Source: Scalesia atractyloides
Lineage: Eukaryota; Streptophyta; Magnoliopsida; Asterales; Asteraceae
NCBI GenBank assembly: GCA_947069175.1
Contig: CAMTDV010000017.1
Span: 51,159,137 to 51,223,136, forward strand
Length of the DNA: 64,000 bases
Direction: 5' to 3'
Of this stretch, positions 32,691 to 43,040 are shown in pieces (the stretch's first letter is position 1; every line of letters begins with the position of its first letter). The notes beneath the pieces were generated by a model. That model was not told the DNA's origin. It saw only the letters and a program-made list of their open reading frames with translations, and searched no databases. Both the position numbers and the translations under genes were made by a program.

Positions 32691-33500
32691 TAAAGTCTTT
32701 CCCGACGACTTACCCGGTTTACCCCCTACTCGAGATGTTGAATTCCGTATCGATTTAATTCCCGGTGCTACTCCCATTGCTAAATCTCCTAATCGCCTCG
32801 CACCATCCGAAATGCGCGAGCTATCGAGCCAACTCAAGAGCTTCTTGATAAAGGCTTCATATGCCCGAGCACTTCACCATGGGGCGCACCCGTCCTCTTC
32901 GTGAAAAAGAAGGATGGATCATTCCGAATGTGCATCGAGTATCGTGAACTTAGCAAACTCACGATAAAGAACCGCTACCCTCTTCCTCGTATCAACGACT
33001 TGTTCGATCAGCTTCAAGGTGCTACTTGCTTTTCTAAGATCGATTTAGTTCAGGTTATCATCAGTTGCGTGTACTCGAAGAAGATATTCCGAAAACCGCC
33101 TTTCGTACTCATTATGGCCATTTCGAATTCGTGGTCATGCCATTTGGTCTTACCAATGCACCCGCGGTCTTCATGGATTTGATGAACCGTGTGTGTAAGG
33201 CTTTCTTATATCGTTTCGTCATTGTTTTTATCAATGACATCCTTATTTACTCGAAGTCGAGAGCCGAACACACGCGCCATCTCCGTTTAGTCCTCGAACT
33301 TCTCCAAGGTAATCGCCTTTATGCTAAGTTCCCTAAATGTGAATTCTGGCTCAAAGAAGTCCAATTTCTCGGCCACATCGTTAATAGTCAAGGAATTCAC
33401 GTCGACCCTGTAAAGATCGAAGCCGTCAAGAGTTGGATTACGCCGAAGAATGCATCAGAAATCCGTTCATTTCTTGGATTGGCGGGCTACTACCGTTGAT
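32691..33500 (+). pseudogene. E3 reverse transcriptase, catalytic Asp lost
   Basis: RT motifs are present across three frames: KKKDGSFRMCIEYRELSKLT and LPRINDLFDQLQGATCFSKI (32901-33182), then MPFGLTNAPAVFMDLMNRV and VFINDILIYSKS (33065-33499). The catalytic pair, normally DD, is ND here (aat at about 33233), which should abolish activity. It continues with FLGHIVNSQGIHVDPVKIEA and FLGLAGYYR, then a stop. E4 and E6 keep DD at this place. Confidence 0.9.
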
Positions 33501-34005
33501 TCATCGCCGACTTTTCTAAAATCGCCGTTCCGCTTATCGCTTTAACTCATAAAGATAAACCTTTTGTTTGGGATTCCAAACAAGAGGAGGCCTTTCAAAC
33601 TCTCAAGCGTATGCTATGTAATGCTCTTGTGCTCGCTTTACCCGACGAAAATGACGATTTTGTTGTTTATTGCGATGCCTCTAATCTTGGACTTGGTTGT
33701 GTCCTTATGCAACGAGACAAGGTTATCGCGTATGCGTCTCGACAACTCAAGATCCACGAGAAGAACTACACAACCCACAATCTCAAACTCGGTGCAGTTG
33801 TTTTTGCATTAAAGATATGGCGACACTACCTTTATGGAACCAAGTGTATGGTCTTCACCGACCATAAGAGATTACAACATATCTTTGATCAAAAGGAACT
33901 GAACATGCGCCAACGCCGATGGTTGAACTTCTCAACAATTACGATTGTGAAATACGTTACCATCCCGGCAAAGCAAACGTCATCGCCGATGCTCTAAGTC
34001 AACGA
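33501..34005 (+). pseudogene. E3 RNase H, catalytic Glu lost
   Basis: The frame at 33611-33997 holds FVVYCDASNLGLGCVLMQRD with the first Asp, then THNLKLGAVVFALKIWRHYL, where the family has DLEL. The catalytic Glu is Lys and the neighbouring Asp is Asn. TDHKRLQ follows with the third acidic residue. A frameshift near 33920 moves the end (YHPGKANVIADALS) to another frame. Confidence 0.88.
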
Positions 34006-34576
34006 AGCTATGTATATAGTGTTCGTGACTCTCAAGCTTTGAATAATTTTGAAATTTTGATCCGCGAAGCCCAGTTTGCTTGTTTTAACGAGAAGACCCT
34101 TCAAGACGAAATGAAATGTGGTGCCGAAACCCAACTTGTCGCTAAGCCTAATGGTATTTACTACTATCTCAATCGCATTTGGATTCCAAGCCGTAATAGC
34201 ATTCGAGAGTTGCTATTGACCAAAGCTCATAAATCTCGATATTCCATTCACCCCGGTGCCGACAAGATGTACCAGGACCTTCATCCTAGGTATTTGTGGC
34301 CGGGCATGAAAAATGATATCGACGTTTATGTCTCAAAGTGCTCAACCTACTCGAAGTTTAAAGCCGAACATCAAAGGCCCTCTGGCTTACTCGAACAACC
34401 CGAATCCCGATGTGGAAGTAGGAGAGTATAGCTATGGACTTCGTCACTAAACTACCGCGCACTTCTTCTGGTCACGATAGCATTTGGGTTATCGTTGATC
34501 GTCTTACTAAATCCGCGCACTTTATTGCTATACGAGAAGACTTTAAGGTCAAACGATTAGCCCGAATCTATACCGA
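34006..34576 (+). pseudogene. E3 integrase N-terminal half, cut by deletion
   Basis: The zinc-binding part reads HKSRYSIHPGADKMYQDLHP, then CSTYSKFKAEHQ, so the last Cys of the H-H-C-C set is Tyr. After a frameshift the core starts MDFVTKLPRTSSGHDSIWVI, then VDRLTKSAHFIAIRED. It breaks off at RIYTDE, where the sequence jumps into the middle of the 3' LTR. The second catalytic Asp, the Glu and any chromodomain are deleted. Confidence 0.9.
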
Positions 34577-34612
34577 CGAAACAAACGAAGAAAACCCAGC
34601 TTTTGGGTCAAG

Positions 34613-34785
34613 TTCGCTCGAACTTAGTGTTACCAAGTTCAGCCGAACTTGACTGGCCAAAGCAGAATTCCCCTTTTACCTCAAGTTCGCTCGAACTTGT
34701 ACAGGTATGTACAAGTTCGGCCGAACTTGACTGATAATCCTTGAAAGTCTAACAAGTTCACCCGAACTTGACCGAACTTGACTTC
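34613..34785 (+). repeat. Upstream palindrome cluster (E3 3' LTR)
   Basis: Counterpart of 19498-19689. The last 48-nt pair has lost its linker and half of each palindrome by joining two direct copies of cgaacttg. Confidence 0.88.
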
Positions 34786-35339
34786 CACCAGCTCTCAATT
34801 TTGCCTTCACCTATAAATACCCAGTCTTCTGTTTTCTAAGTAAGAATCAACCCGATTTCAATTACAATGATGTTCAACAACGTTTTACAAACGTTTTACA
34901 ACGATTTTGCACAAGGCATTGCCTTCGTTTTCATAAATTCTCTCCTGTTTACGAAAATCTTCATCTTTTTCCATCAAAACTTCTGTTTTCATTCAGATCT
35001 ATACTAGATCTAAGCAAAACCTTTTAAATCCTTGATTTTTACACCATTTTTGGACTAATGACGTATGCTCCGTTCACTTTTGAGTGGAACGAGGCGTCGT
35101 CGAGCTAAATCTCAGATCCAGAAGCACAAGGACGAAATCGTCACTTTACACAAGCTGGACTAACCCGTACGAACCTTCAAGTTTGCCCAGATTAGCCCGA
35201 CTTTCTGTAAAATGGCTAAGTTCGCTCCAAAAGACCTCTCCGGCCTAAACTTTACGCAGGGGCTTAAGGTTGGAGGGATGGGCATTCGATTTCCTCAGCA
35301 AACGATGCGAAAATGCAAGATTTTGGACCCAAAAAGATC

Positions 35340-35655
35340 AAGTTCGCTCAACAATCACCAGCACCAGGTCAAGTTCGACTGAACTTGCACCCATATGGGT
35401 CAAGTTCGACCGAACTTGGGTCATTTCTCACCAAAAATCCTAGCAAGTTCGCCCAAACTTGCCTATTTTCATAAGAAACTAAGCAAGTTCGCCCGAACTT
35501 GCCCTTTCAGTAAGATTTCCTCACAAGTTCGCCCGAACTTGACAAGATTCCTAAGAATCTTACCAAGTTCGACTGAACTTGACTCTAAAACACCTAAAAC
35601 CTTGCAAGTTTGTTTGAACTTGTATGTTTACATACAAGTTCGGCCGAACTTGCCT
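35340..35655 (+). repeat. Downstream palindrome cluster (E3 3' LTR)
   Basis: Counterpart of 20324-20606, with scattered C-to-T and G-to-A changes. A 101-codon frame over it (35395-35700) is an artefact of the repeats. Confidence 0.88.
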
Positions 35656-36486
35656 AATGCCCAACCTAAACTTAATCGTTTCAGCAAATCGGAAGACTGA
35701 TGCAGTTCTGTTCGTTTACAGGCTGATCCGGCGCTCTCCACAATTCTTCTCAGATCCCTCAATCTTACCTAAACGCACCCACTGTGAGTATAATTAACCT
35801 ATTTTCGCTTTAATGCACTTTTTGGGTGTTACATACGTTCCTATATCAAAATCACTTCACAAATCAACTGTTTATCACACGCGAATAATCTGATTATGCA
35901 TGCTCAATACGTGATATTAGAAACATGTGACTAGGACTTATTTTCGTTAACTTGCCTCCTTAGCTAGTATGGTACTATAGTGTGGCTAACACCCAACGTG
36001 GTCTAGTTTGGATGGATGCGCAAGCCTTCTCACGGTAGTTATCATGAGAAATAAGCCTATGCTTTGTGGATGTGTTTTGGTGTATTATGATATGTAGTTA
36101 GACTATTTCGCGAACGTTTTCTCTATTATGCTAGTATTACTAAACCTGTATGCTCACCTTTACTTAATTGTATTGACTTGTATTTTAACGTATGTAACAG
36201 GTTGAGGATTGTAGCTTGGATGCTTGGATTTAGTATTGCTTAGTTTGTTTAGTTATGTTTTAGTTCCAAGTGTAATAAATATAGGGAAGATCGGATCAGA
36301 TTTTGTATTTAAGAGATTTTGCTGAATTGTAATAGTTTGTTTGGAGATTGTATGAGTTTAATAGTATGGGATATTAAATGTTGATTATTGTCTTTGAATT
36401 AATCGTTATGGAATCTCTTGCTCAATCTGATTCGCCTAGTGCCACTACCCTGATGATTTCGCCATTGGTTGGGGTGTGACATTGGT

Positions 36487-37211
36487 CATGCAAAAACTTG
36501 GATTAGGGATCGAAACTTTGAATTATTCGACAATGACCGAACAATTATAACCGTAATTGAAAAAAAAACATGTTAAGAGGCTTGATTGATGATGGGAAAT
36601 ACATGTTTATGTTGCATACGGTGTATAGGTACTGACCCTAGCTTATAACAACCTTTGGAAGGGTAGAGACCGCTCATTTGATCAAGAAACACGAGGTATA
36701 ATACATGAAAACTGAAACCGGTAGCCATAAACTTTGTTTTGGCATAATTTTTGGCATCGGTATTGCTAGGACTTGAAAATTTACTGGTTGATCATATATT
36801 ATGAAAACAAGTCTCGTGCAGAATATGTTATTTTTTTAGTGAATTTTATCGTATTTAATGGCCTTAATTCGGAAAAGTAACAAACGGATGCAATAAATCA
36901 CCAAAATTAGTTGTAATGTTGGGTTTGACTTGAGAAAGATTATGGAAAAATTCAGGGTTCATTGGTGGAGCTTACATACGGTTTTAAAAATAGCGTTGTC
37001 TCGAAGTTTCGGCATCCGGAAACCAAGTTTAGAAAATTCAGAAAAATATGAAATTTTTTTCTAAGAAGTTCCTGGACATATTGGAATGCTTCTGTAAAGT
37101 TTTTGGGATTTTTTGAAAGTTAGATCATTCTAGTTATCAATTTATCGGTTAAATAAAATTTTAAAATGAAATTAAAATAATAAATAATTTAATAGATTCA
37201 GGAAATATTTT

Positions 37212-37254
<43 letters not shown>

Positions 37255-38640
37255 CAATATACAAATTTCTAGAATTTTATTAAATATACACAATCATTTA
37301 TGAAATTTGGAAATTTAAAATACTTTATATAGAAAACGGCACAATAAACGCTTAACGAACCTGCCGGAACTTGTGAACTGACTAAGGGTACAATTGGCGA
37401 TAATTGGAAAGTCGGAGTAATTCTGGACTATTCCAAAGTAAATTATGTAATTGGAGTACATTCCATGTTAGTTTAGGAAGTTCCTAGATGACGAAGACGG
37501 GAACTAAAATTTGAAGGAGTTTGGCTCGGGTAACTCCCGAACTTTCTTAATGGACAACAAGTCATTTTATAATATGAACAATCTAGGACAGCTGATATGA
37601 TCATGCCATTTTTCCAACATCTAAAACAGCTAACCATGACTGACACGGAAAACGGTGCACAGAAGCCAAACACAATTTTGCCACTAAGGCAATACCCATC
37701 GCCCTACTGTTATGCTATGAGTTCATTCTTGGATGAATATTCCCATCCGAGTCTAAGATATATGAATTACCGACTCGAGAACAGTTTTCAGTAATTAGCT
37801 GTTCAATAGCGTTACTAGGATCAGACTAGTGCAACGATTACATGATTGTATTGCTATTACGTTGTGAGCATACTTTGATTACGCTATCAAGTGAGTTTTC
37901 ACTACCCTGTTTTCAAATTGTTTTCCTATTTTACATGGGGTGAATTGCATGTTACATACGTACAAACTTGCACATGAATACATGACTTGATGTGAATTAT
38001 CTAAGTTATACTAGCACATGGAAAATTACCCCAAACACGAGTGATCAACTAGATGCTGGTGGATATGTAAATAGTACTGTTGGTCTGAAAAACTCAATTG
38101 AGCTCACACGAATGCTATGGGTTCTACTATAATTGCACATGTCCATGCACTTTCTGTGAACGCGTCGTATGGTCTTAAACATAGCTACTTAGGGTGGAAA
38201 AGTGTTGAGGTGTCGGATGTGGGATATGACACTTGGGAACAGTCAAGGTTTCACTTGTGGTCTTAGTATAATTACATCAAATATGCAAAAAAATTATGTT
38301 CAAACTTATTTCGGAACAAACAAAAACAGTGAAACTCACCAACTATTTGTAGTTGGCCTATCAAAACTTTAACATGCTTTTCAGGTAACTTGAGACTTGT
38401 GTGATACCTTCGGTTGCTGTTCAAGGTGTGCTTTACATATTAATATGTGTATAGAAGCATGCTGTTTAGAAGATTACTGGGGTCGCGAGAACATGCCGTT
38501 GTAACATACATGTAGTATGTAATCAACAGTGATATCTAAGACATTTGAATAACAACATAGTAACTTTATAAACAATGTGCTTGTACCAGAGAAGTCTATT
38601 GCATCCCATTTTCACTTCCGTTGCTAGTCGGTGTGTGACA
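36487..38640 (+). repeat. E5 LTR, right part
   Basis: It resumes after the E3 duplication and ends GGTGTGTGACA before a perfect primer site. No coding frame with family motifs was found. Confidence 0.65.
37216..37248. repeat. (AT)n microsatellite
   Basis: About 16 dinucleotide units. Confidence 0.95.
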
Positions 38641-38645
38641 GAAGA

Positions 38646-38657
38646 TGGTATCAGAGC
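38646..38657 (+). promoter_or_regulatory. E5 primer-binding site
   Basis: Perfect tggtatcagagc, 5 bp after the LTR end. Confidence 0.85.
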
Positions 38658-39918
38658 CATTGGTTGTAGAAAATTGGGATGCCTTTAAGGAGACCTAGAC
38701 TATAACCCCAGGCTCGAACCATAGTGAACATAAACGAGAGATAATCAATAGTACCGAGTAATTAAGAATCGTGTAAGATCATCCTAATGGTGAGTAGCAT
38801 AGTAGTCTCGTGGGGCAAGTGAGTTAATATGGTCGGGAACGTAATAACATATTTGCTTATATGAGGAAGTTTTGGGAAAGTCGCGGTAATGGTTAAACAC
38901 ACTTAAATACATGAAGTGATACAAACGGGTGCCAATGTGAAAGTATGGAAGTATATGTGCATTAACTGGTATTTTTTTTATGAAATGGTATCCTATGGAT
39001 AGTACGATAGTTGATATACCTTAGAGATGGGCAGGTTCATTGGAAACGTTTGCTACAGTCCATTCCACATTCCTACTGATGACGCACTTAACGTGCACCA
39101 TAGATGGATTTTATAACCAAGATGGCCTTTATATATCTTCCGATACGGGAAGTCAACTAGTTACTAATACACAATCTTACCAACTCTGATGTTACATCCA
39201 CCGTAAAAAAACCATATATCAAAGTGGCTACAGACAGAGAACGTACATACACTGAAGGTGCGCTTATCATAACACTAGTCCTGAAGGACATAAATAAATT
39301 CTCTTGCATGGTAATAATTTACCAGTACTTCTTCAAATATTATAGTCTCCCAACTTTTAATTCCAAATAGAGTCCGAGTTCACCCTTTCCCTAAGTACCC
39401 ATTCCCTAAGTACCCATGGCTCAAATCACATCCTTCGTTAGCAACTGAATCACGTATTTCTTAGAGATAGTAGAGGTGGTTAGCAATTGGTTCTTGGATA
39501 GAAGTGATTATGAACTTATTGTGTGATGTGTGAACACAGTGGTTTCTAGGGTAACGCTGAATATGCGTTGTAGAGAGCATGGTGTGGTGCTAAGGGATAC
39601 ACGATACCTGTAATATTTGAAAATCTAAGTCCGAAAATAGTAATAGTTACAAATGTTTTTTTTAAAGACACATGATTGTTATATGTAAAGTATTGAGAAT
39701 GAACACATGATAATAACTTTAAACAGTGATAGATAAATGAATTAATAGCAAGTTGTAATCCATAATTATTTTAGAAATTAAAAAAATTAAACTGCATGAA
39801 TGGATATATTTGTTCTCCGTGATAAATCAAGTCAAAGGAAATAAAATAAAATAAATTATGGTTTTGAGGTTTTGTCAGACCCTTGAGTTCAAAGAAAAGA
39901 TTAATCTCCAAATTCGTT
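38658..39918 (+). other. E5 internal leader, no coding sequence seen
   Basis: It has a short tandem duplication (ccctaagtacccatt, about 39388-39418). No gag motif appears before E6 starts. Confidence 0.5.
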
Positions 39919-40517
39919 TGTGACGTCCCTTTATCACTTATCACGTTCAACTAAACTACTAAAAAATTGGTGTGTAACCGTTTGAGATCATTTGTTTTAA
40001 ACCACCTCACTCTCATTCAAACCCCACAAAACCCCCATCGCATGACCCCAAAATCGTTGTTCCTGTTCGAGCCGTCGACATTCTAGCAGCCGGCGAGTCG
40101 TCACAGTTGCACCACCAGTTGAGTATCTAGGACGCCCTGGAGTTTCTGTCTGCTCAGCACTTTGATTCGTGTCCGTTTGATTACCCGGAAGCTAAAAACT
40201 ATTGGTTTCGCTCAAACCTGTTTGGAAATTAAGGTATTATGTCGAAACCTATACAATTCAAATACAATTGTTTAGTTTAGTTTTGTTGATTTTTCACTCC
40301 GGCGACTTTGGCAGCCACCGCACACCCTCCGATTTGAGCAATCGCGGTCATTGCCGTGTCCCTTTCTCATCTTTGTGTAACCCAGGTACAACACATCCTA
40401 ATCTCCCTTTGAATCATGCTCTTGTTATGTTCTGATTTGCATATCTTGACCGGTACCGCTAACCTACACAGCCACATCTCACACCCATCTCAGTTCGTCA
40501 AGCCTCATAGCATTGAT
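39919..40517 (+). repeat. E6 5' LTR, left part (start uncertain)
   Basis: It is continuous with 47401 onward once Copia-B and one attga copy are removed. The 77-codon frame inside it is not supported. Confidence 0.45.
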
Positions 40518-41018
40518 GTAGGAACGTCCACGAACAGCTCGGGAACCTAAGTTTTCTATCTATTGTCCAATTAGACAGAAACTAATGACAAGTTAATCGA
40601 ATAACAAGAATTACTCATTTAAAGATTGATTTCATTGATCTAAAGTTCATATACATTCGAGATCCAGATCCGACAGAGCTTCGCCTCTAAGATGCCGAAA
40701 CTTCTGAAGTTACAAATGAAATAACCAAGGCACCTATTTATAGGATACCAAGTTTGCTGGTGGAGAGACTGAGTTTGTTTAGTTCGCCCGAACTTGTCTC
40801 TTCACAACAAGTCTCAAGCGAACTTGCTACCAAATATTCTTAAATACACCTCATTTCACCTATTCTATACAGACTCGATACAAGACTATTCTATAGACAT
40901 TATGCACCAATAGATTCCCTCTTGGATATCTACTTTGTCTTGTTCGGTCTTCAGAAACTCTCATTTATTCCAGACTCGTTCTCGGGTAATGACGAAGGCA
41001 ACATACATATGCACCAAC
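40518..41018 (-). repeat. Copia-B 3' LTR (501 bp)
   Basis: It matches 46976-47395 except for about 80 bp (about 40779-40860) that the other LTR lacks. That stretch holds a pair of the 18-bp palindromes. A TATA box (complement of tatttata) lies at 40735-40742. Confidence 0.9.
40781..40826 (-). repeat. Palindrome pair in the Copia-B LTR
   Basis: agttcgcccgaacttg (40781-40796) and the diverged caagtctcaagcgaacttg (40808-40826), with a linker ending in an inverted acttgt/acaagt. The pair lies 38 bp upstream of the TATA box on the minus strand. Confidence 0.8.
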
Positions 41019-41045
41019 TGACTCCCCCTTGGATGTTGCCGTAGT
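41019..41045 (-). promoter_or_regulatory. Copia-B polypurine tract
   Basis: On the minus strand, aagggggagtca lies directly before the 3' LTR. Confidence 0.75.
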
Positions 41046-43040
41046 CATCTTGATGTAGACATCCTTTTGATATATGCACAAGACAGACTCTCCTTGACAT
41101 CTTCCTCTTGGATAACGTCTATGTCATAGTCTTTTCTTGAATGCCCCGTAGCCATTAGACTTGATTAGGCTCCTGAGTCTTTATCTTTTTCTTTGAATAA
41201 AACTTTATGATCCAAGCTCCTCCTAAGCTGCGAGCTATGCTCCCCCTTGCTTTGAGCTTTACTATAAATCATGTTTCGTCATGCTCTTCCTAAAACTTTG
41301 CTTCCTGTTCCAAAGTTCTTAAGCATACTAGTAAACGTTTCAGATTTACTTGTAAGAACGTGTCTTTCTTTTAAAACTTTTTAGTTATTCAAGTTCAAGT
41401 TAATGACCTTGAATTACTTTTAACATTTTAAGACCTTGACCATTCTCATGATTTTCAATTATTAAAATCCACTTAGTTGACCAAGTCCAAGTTCATGACC
41501 TTGATTAACCAATTTTGTTTACCAAGTCCAAGTTAATGACCTTGGTTAAACCCGTTGTGAACAACTGTTTTTGTCAATTTTTAAGTTTCAAAGTAAAGAA
41601 CTTTTTCTTACCAGACTTCGATGATCCGTTCTCTGACATTGGCTCGTTGAAAATATTTTTGGATTTTAAAAAGTAAGTAACGTATTTACAGAAATTTTAA
41701 CAAGTAAAGTAAACCATGTACAAACATATTTACAGACATATTTTGGTGAATTCGTGTCTAAGGATCATATCAGTTTTGTTGAGACATATCATCAGTACCG
41801 TTGACCTTTAAATGAATTTAAGTTTTAAACTCATTTACCTAGACTGTCGATATGTTTGTCCACTTAAACTTCATCACATTTCTCAATTTTTCCAAGATAT
41901 GTTAAGGTAAGAATTATGACACTTGACTTAACTATGGTTCCCACCTCTTGAATATACTCCCGAATCCAGATTCCCTAGATTTCATCTTACAGGTGAATAT
42001 AGCGTAATTGATATCTGTATTTGGATTGTGCGAGACCTTGAGAGCTCAGGTTAGTACTACCGTACAGACAAAGAGATGAAGGCTCGTCTTTAAGGTGTGT
42101 TCCACTTAAGGAATCTTTTAAGCATTGCAAATGATTAGATCTTTCGATTCCTTTCAAGATTGCATGCAACTTTTACGGGTTTATAGCAAAAGCATTATAG
42201 AAGTTCTAGGCTATTGCTTCCGCAAAATTAGAAGAACTCGTATAATACCTCAGATATCAATAACCTATAAAGACCTCGTATCTCAGAATCAGGCAACCCT
42301 TCAATCAAAATTTCAGAGTACTAAGTCCATATATCCAAGATGTGTTAAACCATGAGATTAAGCAGTTGTAAAATTTAGTTTATATCCGGGAAACAATCTA
42401 CTGAACGTGTAAAGCCTATCAACACATCCACCGTAAGACTTGTTTATCACTTTTAAACTTTACAAATATTTAGCATACTGTGATAGTCCACTGATGTACT
42501 ATCATTTCCTTTTTGACAACATTTTTTGTCTTTTTCATGTTTTTGTACTTTTGAATTTTCAATGTTTTTGTATTTTCAACTTTTTCATATGTTTTTTATT
42601 TTTCAACAATTTTTAAAATTTTCTTTCTCCCCCTAAAATCAAAAACATATTTTGGGATTTTAGATTTAAAAAAATTCTTCTAAAAATGTAACAAACCAAT
42701 GCGGATCCCGTGACCTCGTCGTCCGATCCTTCTTCTCAAACAAACAATCATTAGACTCATTTACCACTTGTAAAAGAAGTTTGAACATGTAAGAATTTTG
42801 AAATCAGTTTTTTCTGTTCAACAGTGTGGATTTTCATAATTGTGACTTTTCAAAAAAAAATTCTTTTTAATCACCACTTGTAGTTTTGACTTTTAGTTTC
42901 AAAAACTTTTCTCTTAACTACTCCCCCTCAAAATGATAAAGATATGACATTTCTGGATAAGTTAAATCTGATCTGGAGCTTCCTCAATCCCGAATCAACT
43001 TTGATGAAGTGGATCTAGAAACTCCTGCACATGAAAGTAA
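41046..43040 (-). other. Copia-B non-coding stretch where pol would be expected
   Basis: AT-rich and T-rich on the plus strand. It contains three copies of a phrase like caagtccaagttaatgacc (about 41390-41540) and a run of tttttcaa-type repeats (42520-42620). No protease, integrase, RT or RNase H motif was found on either strand. Confidence 0.65.

Larger units (their letters stand above)
19099..36481 (+). mobile_element. E3: Ty3 element, truncated at its 3' side, containing E4
   Basis: It is bounded by the 5-bp duplication ttggt (19094-19098 and 36482-36486). The 5' LTR is 19099-21434, the primer site is at 21438, and gag to integrase lie at 31006-34576. The integrase is then fused to the middle of the 3' LTR, and the LTR end is at 36481. 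The rest of integrase, the polypurine tract and the first 367 bp of the 3' LTR are deleted. The leader is split by E4. Confidence 0.88.
34577..36481 (+). repeat. E3 3' LTR, missing its first 367 bp
   Basis: It matches 19466-21434 to the last base. The junction with integrase shares cgaaa (34577-34581). It has a TATA box at 34812-34819. One palindrome pair is partly deleted (near 34755-34785) relative to the 5' LTR. Confidence 0.9.
15951..39918 (+). mobile_element. E5: Ty3-type LTR element, split by later insertions
   Basis: The firm part is an LTR end (…GGTGTGTGACA, 38640) and the primer site at 38646. Going left and removing E3, the Mutator-like element and the MITE, the LTR would run back to about 15951, where tgtgataatcacg interrupts Copia-A gag. 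That gives an LTR of about 3.3 kb, reasonable for the Tekay group. The left end is inference, and no E5 coding sequence was found before E6 begins. Confidence 0.45.

Noticed and set aside
35395..35700. 101-codon frame with repeated VRPNL
   Set aside because: Translation of the E3 LTR palindromes.
41046..43040. Hidden pol in Copia-B
   Set aside because: No integrase, RT or RNase H motif could be read in any frame.
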